Origin: Oleomonas cavernae | GTDB lineage: Bacteria > Pseudomonadota > Alphaproteobacteria > Zavarziniales > Zavarziniaceae | Direction of reading: 5' to 3' | NCBI RefSeq assembly: GCF_003590945.1 | Contig: NZ_QYUK01000011.1 | Location: 152,001 to 216,000, forward strand | Length of the DNA: 64,000 bases | Shown: positions 15,810-24,748 of the stretch, piece by piece | How the letters are laid out: each line of letters opens with the position of its first letter | How positions within the stretch are numbered: position 1 is the first letter of the stretch | Made by a program: the position numbers and the translations under genes | The notes under the pieces: generated by a model | Seen by the model: only the letters and a program-made list of their open reading frames with translations | What the model was told of the DNA's origin: nothing | The model's database searches: none

Positions 15810-16709
15810 CTATTCCAGGGTCCGCAGGGCCAGCATGGCGGCAGCGGTGCGGTTTTCGACACCCAGCTTGTCGTAGATCGTCTCCAGGTGCTTGTTCACG
15901 GTGCGCGGGCTCAGCCCCAGGATCTCGGCGATGTCGCGGTTCGACTTGCCGCGGCCGAGCCAGGTCAGCACCTCGGCCTCGCGGGCAGTGAGCCCCAGGC
16001 GGTCGCGCAGCAACTGCTCGGGTGCCGGCTGGTTCAACTCGGCCAGTTGCAACAGCAATTCGTCGGGGCCGGTGCGGCCGACAAAGCCGAATTGCAGCCG
16101 CCGCCCGTCCACCCCCGGCGCCGGGGTGAATTGCGCCGGCACATTGGCGCCGCCCGCCAGTGCCGCCAGCCACTGCGCGGTCTCGCCGATCAACTGGCCG
16201 GGATAATCGGCCTGCGTGCTGGTGAGCAGGCGATTGGCCTGGGGCGTCGACCACAGGATGTGACCTTCCGGGTCGACCCCCAGCAGATAGCGGCCAGTGG
16301 CATCGAGCGCGGCCCGTGCGCTTTGGGTCAGGCGGGCATTGGCCAGGTGCACCCGGATGCGGGCCACCAGCTCGTCGGGCGAGATTGGCTTGGTGACATA
16401 GTCGACGCCGCCCGCGGCAAAGCCGTGGACGATGTGCTCGGTCTCGCTCAGGCCGGTCATGAAGATGACGGGGACATGGGCGATCGATTTCACCTGTTTC
16501 AGGCGCTTGCAGGTCTCGAAGCCGTCCATGCCCGGCATCATGGCGTCGAGCAGGATCACGTCGGGGGTGATCTTCTCGACCAGGCTCAAGGCGGCATGGC
16601 CGGCGACGGCGACCAGCACGGTGAGGCCCGCCTCCTCGATCGCGTCGGTGAGCATGCCGAGCGTTCCAGGCGAGTCGTCGACGACGAGGACGATGTCACG
16701 CGCCTTCAT
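15810..16709 (-). CDS. Response regulator with LuxR-type HTH (REC-PAS-like-HTH)
   Basis: 299 residues. The receiver domain has acidic pocket DDS near the N-terminus, phosphoacceptor in VILLDAMMPGMDGFE and Lys in DYVTKPIS. A middle region (RYLLGVDPEGHILWSTPQANRLL) looks PAS-like, and the C-terminus is a NarL/FixJ HTH: LTAREAEVLTWLGRGKSNRDIAEILGLSPRTVNKHLETIYDKLG. ATG 16709 lies inside the end of the kinase gene (14-bp overlap), so the two are coupled. It is the probable output of the permease-kinase, acting on the divergent urt/fmd promoter. The extra PAS-like domain is unusual for a NarL-type regulator. Confidence 0.88.
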   Translation of the reverse strand: MKARDIVLVVDDSPGTLGMLTDAIEEAGLTVLVAVAGHAALSLVEKITPDVILLDAMMPGMDGFETCKRLKQVKSIAHVPVIFMTGLSETEHIVHGFAAGGVDYVTKPISPDELVARIRVHLANARLTQSARAALDATGRYLLGVDPEGHILWSTPQANRLLTSTQADYPGQLIGETAQWLAALAGGANVPAQFTPAPGVDGRRLQFGFVGRTGPDELLLQLAELNQPAPEQLLRDRLGLTAREAEVLTWLGRGKSNRDIAEILGLSPRTVNKHLETIYDKLGVENRTAAAMLALRTLE

Positions 16710-19700
16710 GGTCTCGGTCGGCCGGTAGGCGACGCAGGATGTCCATGTATTCATCGAGCGCGAATCCTTTCACCATGGACCGCATGGCGGTCGTGAAGGC
16801 CTGGGCCTGGGGATATTGCTGGTCGATCTCGTCGAGCTTGGCCTGGATGCCGCGCACGTAACCGATCTCGCCCAGCTTCAGCAGTTCGTTCAGGTGCCGC
16901 TCGGACGGGAGCTGGCTGCCCAGGAAGCGGGCACGGACGGCCGCCGCTTCGGCCGCTTCCGCTGCCACCGGGTTCTCGTGGGTCCAAGTCAGGTTCAGCA
17001 GGCGGCCGATCGAATCGAACAGGCGGCGCAGATGCACGGGCTTGACCAGGAAATCGTCATGCACATCCATCTCGCCGCCGCCCGGCCGGTATTCGTTGGC
17101 ATTGGCCGAGATCATGATGATGCGGGGGCCGGCGCCGGCCGTCTCGCGCAGGCGCCGCGCCACGTCCCAGCCGTTCATGTCGGGCATGGAAATGTCGAGC
17201 AGGACGATATCCGGCCTGGCGATGGCGGCCAGTTCCAGGCAACTGGCGCCGTCCGGCGCGCCGAACACGGTAAAGCCGACGGGCGAGAGGAAATCCTGGA
17301 TCAGGTCGCGGTGGTCGATCTCGTCGTCGGCCACCAGCACCGTGCGCGGCCGCCCGAGATAGCCGTAGATCGAGGGATCCTTGTCGGTGGCGGCCTCCGC
17401 CGGCCGGCCGGACTCCGACAGCAGCAGGCGGACGCGGAAGCGGCTGCCCTTGCCGAAGCTGCTGGTCACGGCGATCTCGCCGCCCATGATCTCGGTCAGC
17501 AGCTTGGTGATGGTCAGGCCTAGGCCGGTGCCGAGGGCCGCATAGACATTGGGCTGACGCCCGCGCTCGAAGGGGTCGAAGATACGCCCCAGGTCGTCGG
17601 CATGAATGCCGATGCCGGTATCCTCGACCTCGAATTCCGCCATCGGGTTGCGGTAGCGGACGCGCAGGGCGACGTGGCCCTCCCTGGTGAACTTGATGGC
17701 GTTGGACAGCAGGTTGATCAGGATCTGGCGCAGGCGCTTCTCGTCGGTGAAGGCGACCTTGGGCAGGCTGTCGGCCCGCTCGAAGATGAACTCCACACCC
17801 TTGCCCGCAGCTTGCAGGCGGAACATGCCGACGATCTGCTCCAGGAACTCGTCGAGGTGCACCTCGTCCCGGTGCAGGTGCAGGCGCCCGGCCTCGATCT
17901 TGGAAATGTCGAGCAGACCTTCGATCAGGCCGGTCAGGTGCTCGGCGCTGCGCCGGATCACCTTCACCGCGTCCTGGCGGTGGGGCGGCATGGCCGGGTC
18001 GCGGTCCAGCAATTGCGCATAGCCGAAGATGGCGTTGAGCGGTGTGCGCAACTCGTGGCTGATACCCACGACATAGCGGGTCTTGGCCAGGTTTGCCGCC
18101 TCGGCCGCTTCCTTGGCCTTCTGCAGCTTGGCGTCGGTAACCTTGTGCGCCTCGATTTCCTGCATCAGCAAGGTGTTCTGGCGCGCCGATTCCTCCTCGG
18201 CCACGCGCCGGCTTTCCTGGGCCAGGACGAACAGCCAGGCGGCGACCCCGGTGATGATGAACAGAATGAAAAAGATCGACCACAGGGTGCTGGCCAGGGC
18301 CGCGTTGTGGCCGCCGCCGTTGATCGCACTTTGAAAATAGACCAGCCACAGGGTGAGGCCGATCACCCCGGCGGTGAGGGCATGGACGCCGATATAGTGG
18401 CCCAGGCGGGAATTGAGGCGATCGACCAGGCGCCCGGGCAGGACGGCCGCCAGCAGGGACAGGATCTGGTCGGGGAAGCGGGCCTTGTCCTTGCAATCGT
18501 CGTTGCAGCGCGCGTCGAGCGAACAGCACAGGGAACAGATGGCGCCCTCGTAGGCGGGGCAGAAGGCCATGTCCTCCGGCTCGAATTCATGTTCGCAGAT
18601 ACAGCAGGCGATGATCTTGCGGTTGTGCCAGTTCTGGCGCGGCGTGCGGGCGATGTAGTAGCGGCCCTTGGTGGCGACGGCGATCAGCGGCGCCGTGGTG
18701 AAGGCGACGCCCAGCGCGACAAAGGGGGCCAGCGCCTGCAAGGTGGCGCCGAAGACGCCGAACAGGCAGATCGAGGCGACGCCGGTCGCAAACAGCATCG
18801 AGCCGACGCCGACCGGGTTGATGTCATAGAGATGGGCGCGCTTGAATTCGATATGCCTGGGGCTGAGACCCAGGGGCTTGTTGACCACAAGGTCCGAGAC
18901 GATGGCGCCGACCCAGGCGATGGCGATCACCGAATAGAGGCCGAGAATTTCCTCCAGTGCCTGGTAGACTCCCAGTTCCATCAGCATCAGCGCGATGGCG
19001 ACGTTGAACACCAGCCAGACCACGCGGCCGGGGTGGCTGTGGGTCAGGCGCGAGAAGAAGTTCGACCAGGCGATGGAGCCGGCATAGGCGTTGGTCACGT
19101 TGATCTTGAACTGCGACAGCACCACGAAGGCGCCGGCGACGCCCAGCGCCACCGCGGGGTCGTGGAACATGGTGCCAAAGGCAACCAGGTACATCTCGGT
19201 CGGCTCGGATGCCTTGTCCAGCGGCACGCCCTGGGCCAGGCACAGCACCGCGAGGAACGAGCCCGCCAGCATCTTCAGCAGGCCCAGCACGATCCACCCC
19301 GGCCCGGCGGCCAGCAGCCCGGCCCACCAGCCGAGCCTGCCCTTGCCGCGCCGTCCCTCGGCCGGCAGGAAGCGCAGGAAGTCGACCTGCTCGCCGATCT
19401 GGGCAACCAGGGAGAACACCACGGAAGCGGCGAGGCCGAAGGCGATGAGGTCCAAGCCCCCGTCCGTCGGGCCGTGGCGCCCGGTGTGGCCTTGCCACGC
19501 GGTGAAGACGTCGCTGCCCGAATAGGCCAGGAACACGAAGGGCATCAGGTGCAGCACGATCCAGAACGGCTGGGTCCACATCTGGAAGCGGCTGATCAGG
19601 GTGATGCCGTGGGTTACTACCGGAATCACCGCCAGCGAACAGACGATATAGCCGACCGAGGTGGGCAGCCCGAACATCATCTCCAGGGCCGAGGCCATGA

Positions 19701-20106
19701 TGGCGGCCTCGATCGCGAAGAAGATGAAGGTGAAGGAGGCATAGATCAGCGAGGTGAGGGTGGAGCCGATATAGCCGAACCCTGCGCCTCTTGTGAGCAG
19801 GTCGATGTCGACGCCGTAGCGGGCGGCATAATAGGTGATGGGGATGCCGGTCAGGCCGATCAGCAGGCCCACCACCAGGATCGCCGTGGTCGCATTGGTG
19901 AAGCCGTAGGACAGGGTGATCGCCCCGCCGATCGCCTCCAGCGCCAGGAAGGAGATGGCGCCCAGGGCGGTGTTGGCGACGCGGAAGGACGACCAGCGCC
20001 GTGCCCCCTTCGCGGTGAAGCGCAACGCATAGTCTTCCAGTGTCTGGTTCGCCACCCATTGGTTGTACTGGCGGCGCACCCGGACGATGCGCTGACGTGC
20101 CGACAT
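16696..20106 (-). CDS. NCS1 permease-hybrid histidine kinase fusion
   Basis: About 1136 residues. The first ~480 are a multi-pass cytosine/purine (NCS1)-like permease (TRGAGFGYIGSTLTSLIY, SQFKINVTNAYAGSIAWSNFFSR). A Cys-rich stretch follows (CCICEHEFEPEDMAFCPA, GAICSLCCSLDARCNDDC), probably metal binding, then two membrane segments. Next come a HisKA box ISHELRTPLNAIFGYAQ near residue 690, an HATPase with DTGIGI and GTGLGLTITK, and a receiver domain with LLDISMPDMNG. ATG 20106 is used; a TTG at 20133 behind GAGGGAG is a credible alternative. By analogy with CbrA-type SLC-kinases it may sense, and possibly transport, a nitrogen compound and control the divergent amide genes. Confidence 0.88.
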   Translation of the reverse strand: MSARQRIVRVRRQYNQWVANQTLEDYALRFTAKGARRWSSFRVANTALGAISFLALEAIGGAITLSYGFTNATTAILVVGLLIGLTGIPITYYAARYGVDIDLLTRGAGFGYIGSTLTSLIYASFTFIFFAIEAAIMASALEMMFGLPTSVGYIVCSLAVIPVVTHGITLISRFQMWTQPFWIVLHLMPFVFLAYSGSDVFTAWQGHTGRHGPTDGGLDLIAFGLAASVVFSLVAQIGEQVDFLRFLPAEGRRGKGRLGWWAGLLAAGPGWIVLGLLKMLAGSFLAVLCLAQGVPLDKASEPTEMYLVAFGTMFHDPAVALGVAGAFVVLSQFKINVTNAYAGSIAWSNFFSRLTHSHPGRVVWLVFNVAIALMLMELGVYQALEEILGLYSVIAIAWVGAIVSDLVVNKPLGLSPRHIEFKRAHLYDINPVGVGSMLFATGVASICLFGVFGATLQALAPFVALGVAFTTAPLIAVATKGRYYIARTPRQNWHNRKIIACCICEHEFEPEDMAFCPAYEGAICSLCCSLDARCNDDCKDKARFPDQILSLLAAVLPGRLVDRLNSRLGHYIGVHALTAGVIGLTLWLVYFQSAINGGGHNAALASTLWSIFFILFIITGVAAWLFVLAQESRRVAEEESARQNTLLMQEIEAHKVTDAKLQKAKEAAEAANLAKTRYVVGISHELRTPLNAIFGYAQLLDRDPAMPPHRQDAVKVIRRSAEHLTGLIEGLLDISKIEAGRLHLHRDEVHLDEFLEQIVGMFRLQAAGKGVEFIFERADSLPKVAFTDEKRLRQILINLLSNAIKFTREGHVALRVRYRNPMAEFEVEDTGIGIHADDLGRIFDPFERGRQPNVYAALGTGLGLTITKLLTEIMGGEIAVTSSFGKGSRFRVRLLLSESGRPAEAATDKDPSIYGYLGRPRTVLVADDEIDHRDLIQDFLSPVGFTVFGAPDGASCLELAAIARPDIVLLDISMPDMNGWDVARRLRETAGAGPRIIMISANANEYRPGGGEMDVHDDFLVKPVHLRRLFDSIGRLLNLTWTHENPVAAEAAEAAAVRARFLGSQLPSERHLNELLKLGEIGYVRGIQAKLDEIDQQYPQAQAFTTAMRSMVKGFALDEYMDILRRLPADRDHEGA

Positions 20107-20148
20107 CCCTAGCCCTAACAGATACGCAGACAACAGACTCCCTCTTAA

Positions 20149-20290
20149 GCCCTCTCCGCCCTTTGGGGGGAGAGGGTTGGGAGAGGTGGGTCGGTGGCAT
20201 AGAGCTCGTCCTTCCCAACCACCACCTCACCCTCCCCGCCGCAATCGCGTCGGGTCCCCTCCCTCTCCCCCGCAAGCGGCGGAGAGGGCG
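20149..20290. repeat. Dispersed intergenic palindromic repeat pair (CCCTCTCC...GGAGAGGG)
   Basis: Two hairpin-forming units with CCCTCTCC/GGAGAGGG arms (about 20149-20180 and 20255-20290) enclose CCCAACCACCACCTCACC-type sequence. This GC-rich pattern recurs in intergenic DNA of many high-GC proteobacteria. It occupies much of the 370-bp gap between the divergent kinase and urtA genes and may act as terminator-like structure. Confidence 0.55.
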
Positions 20291-20401
20291 ATCGAGCGAA
20301 CCATCATTGCGGCGCCTACCTTGCATCGCAACATCGTTCGGCGCCTACGCGCTTTTGCCGCGCCGACTACGCAACAGTGATGCGTCATTACGGCGCCGCC
20401 T

Positions 20402-20419
20402 ATACGTAGATCGACGTAT
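20402..20419. promoter_or_regulatory. Candidate LuxR-type response-regulator site upstream of urtA
   Basis: ATACGT-AGATCG-ACGTAT is a perfect 6-bp inverted repeat with 6-bp spacer, 58 bp before the urtA start. TACGTA-centred dyads are typical of NarL/FixJ-family targets. The adjacent LuxR-type regulator is the obvious candidate; no direct proof. Confidence 0.45.
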
Positions 20420-20476
20420 GTTGCGGCGCACAATGGGCCGCGACCATGACCCCAGGATCAATCCAAGGAGGGGCGC

Positions 20477-21745
20477 ATGGCGACCGACGACAGCAACGAC
20501 AAACACGGGCCTCAATCGCCGCTGCGGCGGCAAATCCTCAAGGGTATGGCGGCTTTGCCGGCGATGGCGGCCTTCGGCGCCAGCCCCAGCTTCGCCCTGA
20601 CCACGTCCGAGGTGAACGCGACCGGCCTGGCCGTGACCGACACGGAAGTCACCGTCGGCATTCTCCATTCGGTGACCGGCACCATGGCGATCTCCGAGAC
20701 CGGCTCGGTCCAGGCCGAGAAGCTGGCGATCGAACAGATCAACGCCATGGGCGGCGTGCTGGGCCGCAAGATCAAGTTCATCCAGGAAGACGGCGCCTCC
20801 GACTGGCCGACCTTCGCCGAGAAGGCGAAGAAGCTGCTGGTCAACGACAAGTGCGCCTCGGTGTTCGGCTGCTGGACCTCGGCCAGCCGCAAGGCGGTGC
20901 TGCCGGTGTTCGAGCAGTACAACGGCATGCTCTACTACCCGACCTTCTACGAGGGCCTGGAGCAGTCCAAGAACGTGATCTACACGGGCCAGGAAGCGAC
21001 CCAGCAGATCATCGCCGGCCTCGACTGGGTGGTGAAGGAGAAGGGCGCCAAGACCTTCTACCTGCTCGGTTCCGACTACATCTGGCCGCGCACCTCCAAC
21101 AAGATCGCGCGCAAGCACATCGAGAACCACCTGAAGCTCGAAGTGGTGGGCGAGGAATATTTCCCGCTGGGCCACACCCAGTTCAATTCGGCGATCAACA
21201 AGATCAAGCTGAAGAAGCCCGATGTGATCTATGCGATCATCGTCGGCGGCTCGAACGTCGCCTTCTACAAGCAGCTCAAGGCCGCGGGCTTCAACCTCGA
21301 AGACAAGCAGACCCTGCTCACCATCTCGGTCACCGAGGACGAGATCCAGGGCATCGGCGGCGAGAACATCGTCGGCGCCTATGCCTGCATGAAGTACTTC
21401 CAGTCCCTGAAGAACGAGAACAACGAGAAGTTCGTCGCCGCCTTCAAGGAAATGTGGGGCAAGGATATCGTCATCGGCGACGTGACCCAGGCCGCCTATC
21501 TCGGCCCCTGGCTGTGGAAGCTGACGGTCGAGAAGGCCGGCAGCTTCGACATCGACAAGGTCGCCGCCGCCTCGCCGGGGATCGAGTTCAAGGGCGCACC
21601 GGAAGGTTACGTGCGGATCCACGAGAACCATCACCTGTGGTCCAAGACCCGCGTCGGCCGCGCCCGCACCGACGGCCAGTACGACGTGGTCTATGAGACC
21701 GCCGACCTGGTCGAACCCAACCCGTTCCCCGCCGGTTACCAGTAA
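20477..21745 (+). CDS. urtA: Urea/short-chain amide ABC transporter substrate-binding protein
   Basis: A 422-residue periplasmic binding protein of the UrtA/FmdD group. The leader SPLRRQILKGMAALPAMAAFGASPSFA contains a twin-Arg motif, so Tat export is likely. The mature part reads VTVGILHSVTGTMAISETGSVQAEKLAIEQIN, FGCWTSASRKAVLPVFEQYNGMLYYPTFYEG and PGPEGYVRIHENHHLWSKT-like C-terminus, typical of urea/amide binding proteins. AAGGAGG precedes ATG 20477. It starts an operon of five transporter genes plus formamidase, so the ligand may be formamide or another short amide rather than urea; sequence cannot separate these. Confidence 0.9.
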   Translation: MATDDSNDKHGPQSPLRRQILKGMAALPAMAAFGASPSFALTTSEVNATGLAVTDTEVTVGILHSVTGTMAISETGSVQAEKLAIEQINAMGGVLGRKIKFIQEDGASDWPTFAEKAKKLLVNDKCASVFGCWTSASRKAVLPVFEQYNGMLYYPTFYEGLEQSKNVIYTGQEATQQIIAGLDWVVKEKGAKTFYLLGSDYIWPRTSNKIARKHIENHLKLEVVGEEYFPLGHTQFNSAINKIKLKKPDVIYAIIVGGSNVAFYKQLKAAGFNLEDKQTLLTISVTEDEIQGIGGENIVGAYACMKYFQSLKNENNEKFVAAFKEMWGKDIVIGDVTQAAYLGPWLWKLTVEKAGSFDIDKVAAASPGIEFKGAPEGYVRIHENHHLWSKTRVGRARTDGQYDVVYETADLVEPNPFPAGYQ

Positions 21746-21760
21746 CGCGCAAACCTCCTC

Positions 21761-21848
21761 CGTCATGGCCGGGCTTGTCCCGGCCATCCACGAGCACTCG
21801 TTGGTTGGGGTGTCCGCGTGGATGCCCGGCACAAGGCCGGGCATGACG
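21761..21848. repeat. Dispersed intergenic palindrome (CGTCATGGCCGGGC type)
   Basis: CGTCATGGCCGGGCTTGTCC at the left and GGCACAAGGCCGGGCATGACG-like sequence at the right form long inverted arms around a less conserved centre. This element is familiar from alphaproteobacterial intergenic regions. It lies inside the operon between urtA and urtB and may modulate relative expression or mRNA stability. Confidence 0.7.
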
Positions 21849-21896
21849 ACAGGGGGGCGAAAGCAGGTTCAACGTCCAAGATGGGGTGACGCGGCC

Positions 21897-22820
21897 ATGT
21901 TCGATTATTCGTTTGCCGAGCTCAGTTCGATCCTGGTGATGCAGGGCTTCGCCGGGTTGATCCTGTTTTCGGTCTTCGTGCTGATGGCCCTGGGCCTCGC
22001 CATCATCTTCGGCCAGATGGGCGTCATCAACATGGCGCACGGCGAGTTCATGATCCTGGGCGCCTATGTCACCTTCCTGACCTCGCACCTGTTCCAGAAC
22101 TACCTGCCCTGGGCCTATCCGGCCTACTTTTTCGTGGCCATGGTGCTGGCCTTCATCACCAGCGGGGCCCTGGGCCTGGTGGTCGAATGGCTGCTGATCC
22201 GCCACCTCTATGCCCGGCCGCTCGACACGCTGCTCGCCACCTGGGGCCTCTCGCTCATCCTGCAGCAGATCTTCCGCTCCACCTTCGGGGCGCGGGAGGT
22301 GGGCGTGGAACTGCCCGACTGGATGATGGGCTCGCTCAACGTCTCCGACACCATCGAGGTACAGATCAACGGCCTGTTCGTGATGGGCCTGACGCTCGCC
22401 ATCACCACCGCCGTGCTGGTCCTCCTGTTCAAGTCGCGCTGGGGCCTCCAGGTGCGCGCGGTGACCACCAACCGCACCATGTCGGGCGCGGTGGGCATCG
22501 ACACCCGCCGGATCGACCGCCTGACCTTCGGCCTTGGCTGCGGCGTCGCCGGCGTGGCCGGGGCGGCCTTCACCATGATCGGCTCGACCGGGCCGACCTC
22601 GGGCCAGCTCTACATCGTCGACACCTTCCTGGTGGTGGTCTTCGGCGGCGCGCAGAGCCTGCTGGGCACTGTCGCCTCGGCCTTCACCATCTCGCAATCC
22701 CAGTCCGCCCTGGAATTCTTCCTGTCCGGCTCCATGGCCAAGGTGATCACGCTGCTGATCGTCATCGGCCTGCTGATGCTGCGGCCCCAGGGCCTGTTCG
22801 TCCTCAAGATCCGGAGGTAA
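21897..22820 (+). CDS. urtB: Urea/amide ABC transporter permease UrtB
   Basis: A 307-residue inner-membrane permease of the LivH/UrtB family. About eight hydrophobic segments are visible. GQMGVINMAHGEFMILGAY and the loop GLQVRAVTTNRTMSGAVGIDTRRIDRLTFGLGCGVAGVAG are the conserved features. ATG 21897 begins the family-conserved N-terminus; longer frames run through the intergenic repeat. It pairs with UrtC, whose gene starts 5 bp after its stop. Confidence 0.92.
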   Translation: MFDYSFAELSSILVMQGFAGLILFSVFVLMALGLAIIFGQMGVINMAHGEFMILGAYVTFLTSHLFQNYLPWAYPAYFFVAMVLAFITSGALGLVVEWLLIRHLYARPLDTLLATWGLSLILQQIFRSTFGAREVGVELPDWMMGSLNVSDTIEVQINGLFVMGLTLAITTAVLVLLFKSRWGLQVRAVTTNRTMSGAVGIDTRRIDRLTFGLGCGVAGVAGAAFTMIGSTGPTSGQLYIVDTFLVVVFGGAQSLLGTVASAFTISQSQSALEFFLSGSMAKVITLLIVIGLLMLRPQGLFVLKIRR

Positions 22821-22825
22821 GCGCA

Positions 22826-23953
22826 ATGCCGAAACTCTCGCTTTCCGCGCTCTCCCGTGACTGGTTGGGTTTCGTCCTTCTGGCCGCCCTGCTGCTGGTG
22901 GTGCTGCCCCTGGTCCTCGACGGTTTCCGCCTGAACCTGGTGGCCAAGTACCTGTGCTTCGGCTTCGTCGCCGTGGGCCTGGTGCTATGCTGGGGCAACA
23001 CCGGCATCCTCAGTCTGGGCCAAGGCATCTTCTTCGGCCTGGGCGGCTATTGCATCGCCATGTTCCTGAAGCTGGAAGCCTCGACCCCGGAAGCGACCGC
23101 AATCCAGTCGACCCCCGGCATCCCCGATTTCATGGACTGGAACCAGATCACCGAACTGCCCTTCTTCTGGCAGCCGTTCCATTCCTTCGGCTTCACCCTG
23201 TTCGCGATCATCGCGGTGCCCTCCGCCATCGCCTTCCTGTTCTCCTACGCGATGTTCAAGCGGCGGGTGGGCGGCGTCTATTTCGCCATCATCACCCAGG
23301 CGGTGACCGCGGTCCTGACCATCCTGATCATCGGCCAGCAGGGCTATACCGGCGGCATCAACGGCATCACCGACCTGCGCACCCTGCTGGGCTGGGACAT
23401 CCGCACTGATGGCGCCAAGTTCATCCTCTACTTCGTCTGCGTCGCCCTGCTGCTGGCCTCGATCGTCGTCGCCCGCGCCATCCAGCGTTCCAAGCTGGGC
23501 CGCATCCTGGTCGCCATCCGCGACAAGGAGGAGAGGGTGCGGTTCTCGGGTTACGACGTGGCCAATTTCAAGGTCTTCGCCTTCTGCGCGGCGGCGGGCT
23601 TCGCCGGCATCGGCGGCGCCCTGTTCACCCTGCAGGTCGGCTTCATGTCGCCCACCATCATCGGCATCGTGCCCTCGATCGAGATGGTGATCTTCTGCGC
23701 CCTGGGCGGCCGGCTGTCGCTGATCGGGGCGGTACTGGGCGCCCTGATTGTCAACGCCGCCAAGACCACCTTCTCGGAAATGTTCCCCGAGCTGTGGCTG
23801 TTCGCTATGGGCGGCCTGTTCATCGGCGTGGTGCTGTTCTTCCCCCGCGGTGTCGCCGGCCTGGTCGAGGATTACATCCGGCCTGGCCTGGCGAAGCTGA
23901 TGGTCCGTCGCGACAAGGCCCCGGCCAATGCTGTCGCCAAGCCGGCCGAGTAA
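22826..23953 (+). CDS. urtC: Urea/amide ABC transporter permease UrtC
   Basis: A 375-residue LivM/UrtC-type permease with about ten membrane segments. Recognisable parts are CWGNTGILSLGQGIFFGLGGYCIAMFLKL, the long periplasmic insert after it (EATAIQSTPGIPDFMDWNQITELPFFW) characteristic of UrtC, and GRILVAIRDKEERVRFSGYDVANFKVFAF. GGAGG of its ribosome site overlaps the end of urtB. It completes the membrane part of the importer. Confidence 0.92.
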   Translation: MPKLSLSALSRDWLGFVLLAALLLVVLPLVLDGFRLNLVAKYLCFGFVAVGLVLCWGNTGILSLGQGIFFGLGGYCIAMFLKLEASTPEATAIQSTPGIPDFMDWNQITELPFFWQPFHSFGFTLFAIIAVPSAIAFLFSYAMFKRRVGGVYFAIITQAVTAVLTILIIGQQGYTGGINGITDLRTLLGWDIRTDGAKFILYFVCVALLLASIVVARAIQRSKLGRILVAIRDKEERVRFSGYDVANFKVFAFCAAAGFAGIGGALFTLQVGFMSPTIIGIVPSIEMVIFCALGGRLSLIGAVLGALIVNAAKTTFSEMFPELWLFAMGGLFIGVVLFFPRGVAGLVEDYIRPGLAKLMVRRDKAPANAVAKPAE

Positions 23954-23968
23954 CGGGAGGAATTGCCC

Positions 23969-24730
23969 ATGACCACCATCGGCCCCATCGTCGAAAGCGA
24001 CATCCTCCTGGCCCTGGAGGGCGTCACCGTCTCCTTCGACGGCTTCAAGGCGGTGAACGACCTCAGCCTCTATATCTCCAAGGGCGAGCTGCGCGTGATC
24101 ATCGGCCCCAACGGGGCGGGCAAGACCACGGTGCTGGACCTGATCTGCGGCCGCACCAAGGTTTCCGACGGCTCGATCAAGTTCCACGACCGGGAAGTCA
24201 CCCGGATGAAGGAGCACGAGATCGTGCGCCTTGGCATCGGGCGGAAATTCCAGACCCCCTCGATCTACGAAGACCTGACGGTGTTCGAGAACCTGGAGAT
24301 CTCCTACCCCAAGGGCCGCGGCGTGTTCGGTGCGCTGGGCTTTCGGCGCACCGCGGCGGTGATCGAGCGGATCCACGAGATTGCCGAGACGATCTTCCTC
24401 AAGGACCAGCTCGACACCAAGGCGGAAATCCTCAGCCACGGCCAGAAGCAATGGCTGGAGATCGGCATGCTGCTGATCCAGGACCCGGAGCTGCTGATGC
24501 TGGACGAGCCGGTCGCCGGCATGTCGGTGGCGGAGCGGGTGAAGACTGCGGAACTGCTCAACCGGATCATCGAGGGCCGGGCGGTGATCGTGATCGAGCA
24601 CGACATGAAATTCGTCGAATCGATCGCCCACCGGGTGACCGTGCTGCATCAGGGCAAGGTCCTGGCCGAAGGGCGCATGGAGGTGATCCAGGAGGATCCC
24701 AAGGTGCGTGAAGTCTATCTGGGTCATTGA
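23969..24730 (+). CDS. urtD: Urea/amide ABC transporter ATPase UrtD
   Basis: 253 residues. Walker A GPNGAGKTTVLD, Q-loop FQTPSIYEDLTVFENLE, signature region LSHGQKQWLEIGMLLIQDPELLMLDEPVAGMS and H-loop VIVIEHDMKFV. The degenerate signature SHGQK is characteristic of UrtD/LivG proteins. ATG 23969 lies 9 bp behind GGGAGG and is preferred to an in-frame TTG two codons earlier. It works with UrtE as the ATPase pair. Confidence 0.92.
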   Translation: MTTIGPIVESDILLALEGVTVSFDGFKAVNDLSLYISKGELRVIIGPNGAGKTTVLDLICGRTKVSDGSIKFHDREVTRMKEHEIVRLGIGRKFQTPSIYEDLTVFENLEISYPKGRGVFGALGFRRTAAVIERIHEIAETIFLKDQLDTKAEILSHGQKQWLEIGMLLIQDPELLMLDEPVAGMSVAERVKTAELLNRIIEGRAVIVIEHDMKFVESIAHRVTVLHQGKVLAEGRMEVIQEDPKVREVYLGH

Positions 24731-24748
24731 GACGGGAAGGATAACGTC

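Noticed and set aside
17602-20112. 836-codon plus-strand open frame opposite the permease-kinase
   Set aside because: Composition is repetitive Gly/Asp/Arg/His typical of antisense frames; the opposite strand has clear kinase and permease motifs.
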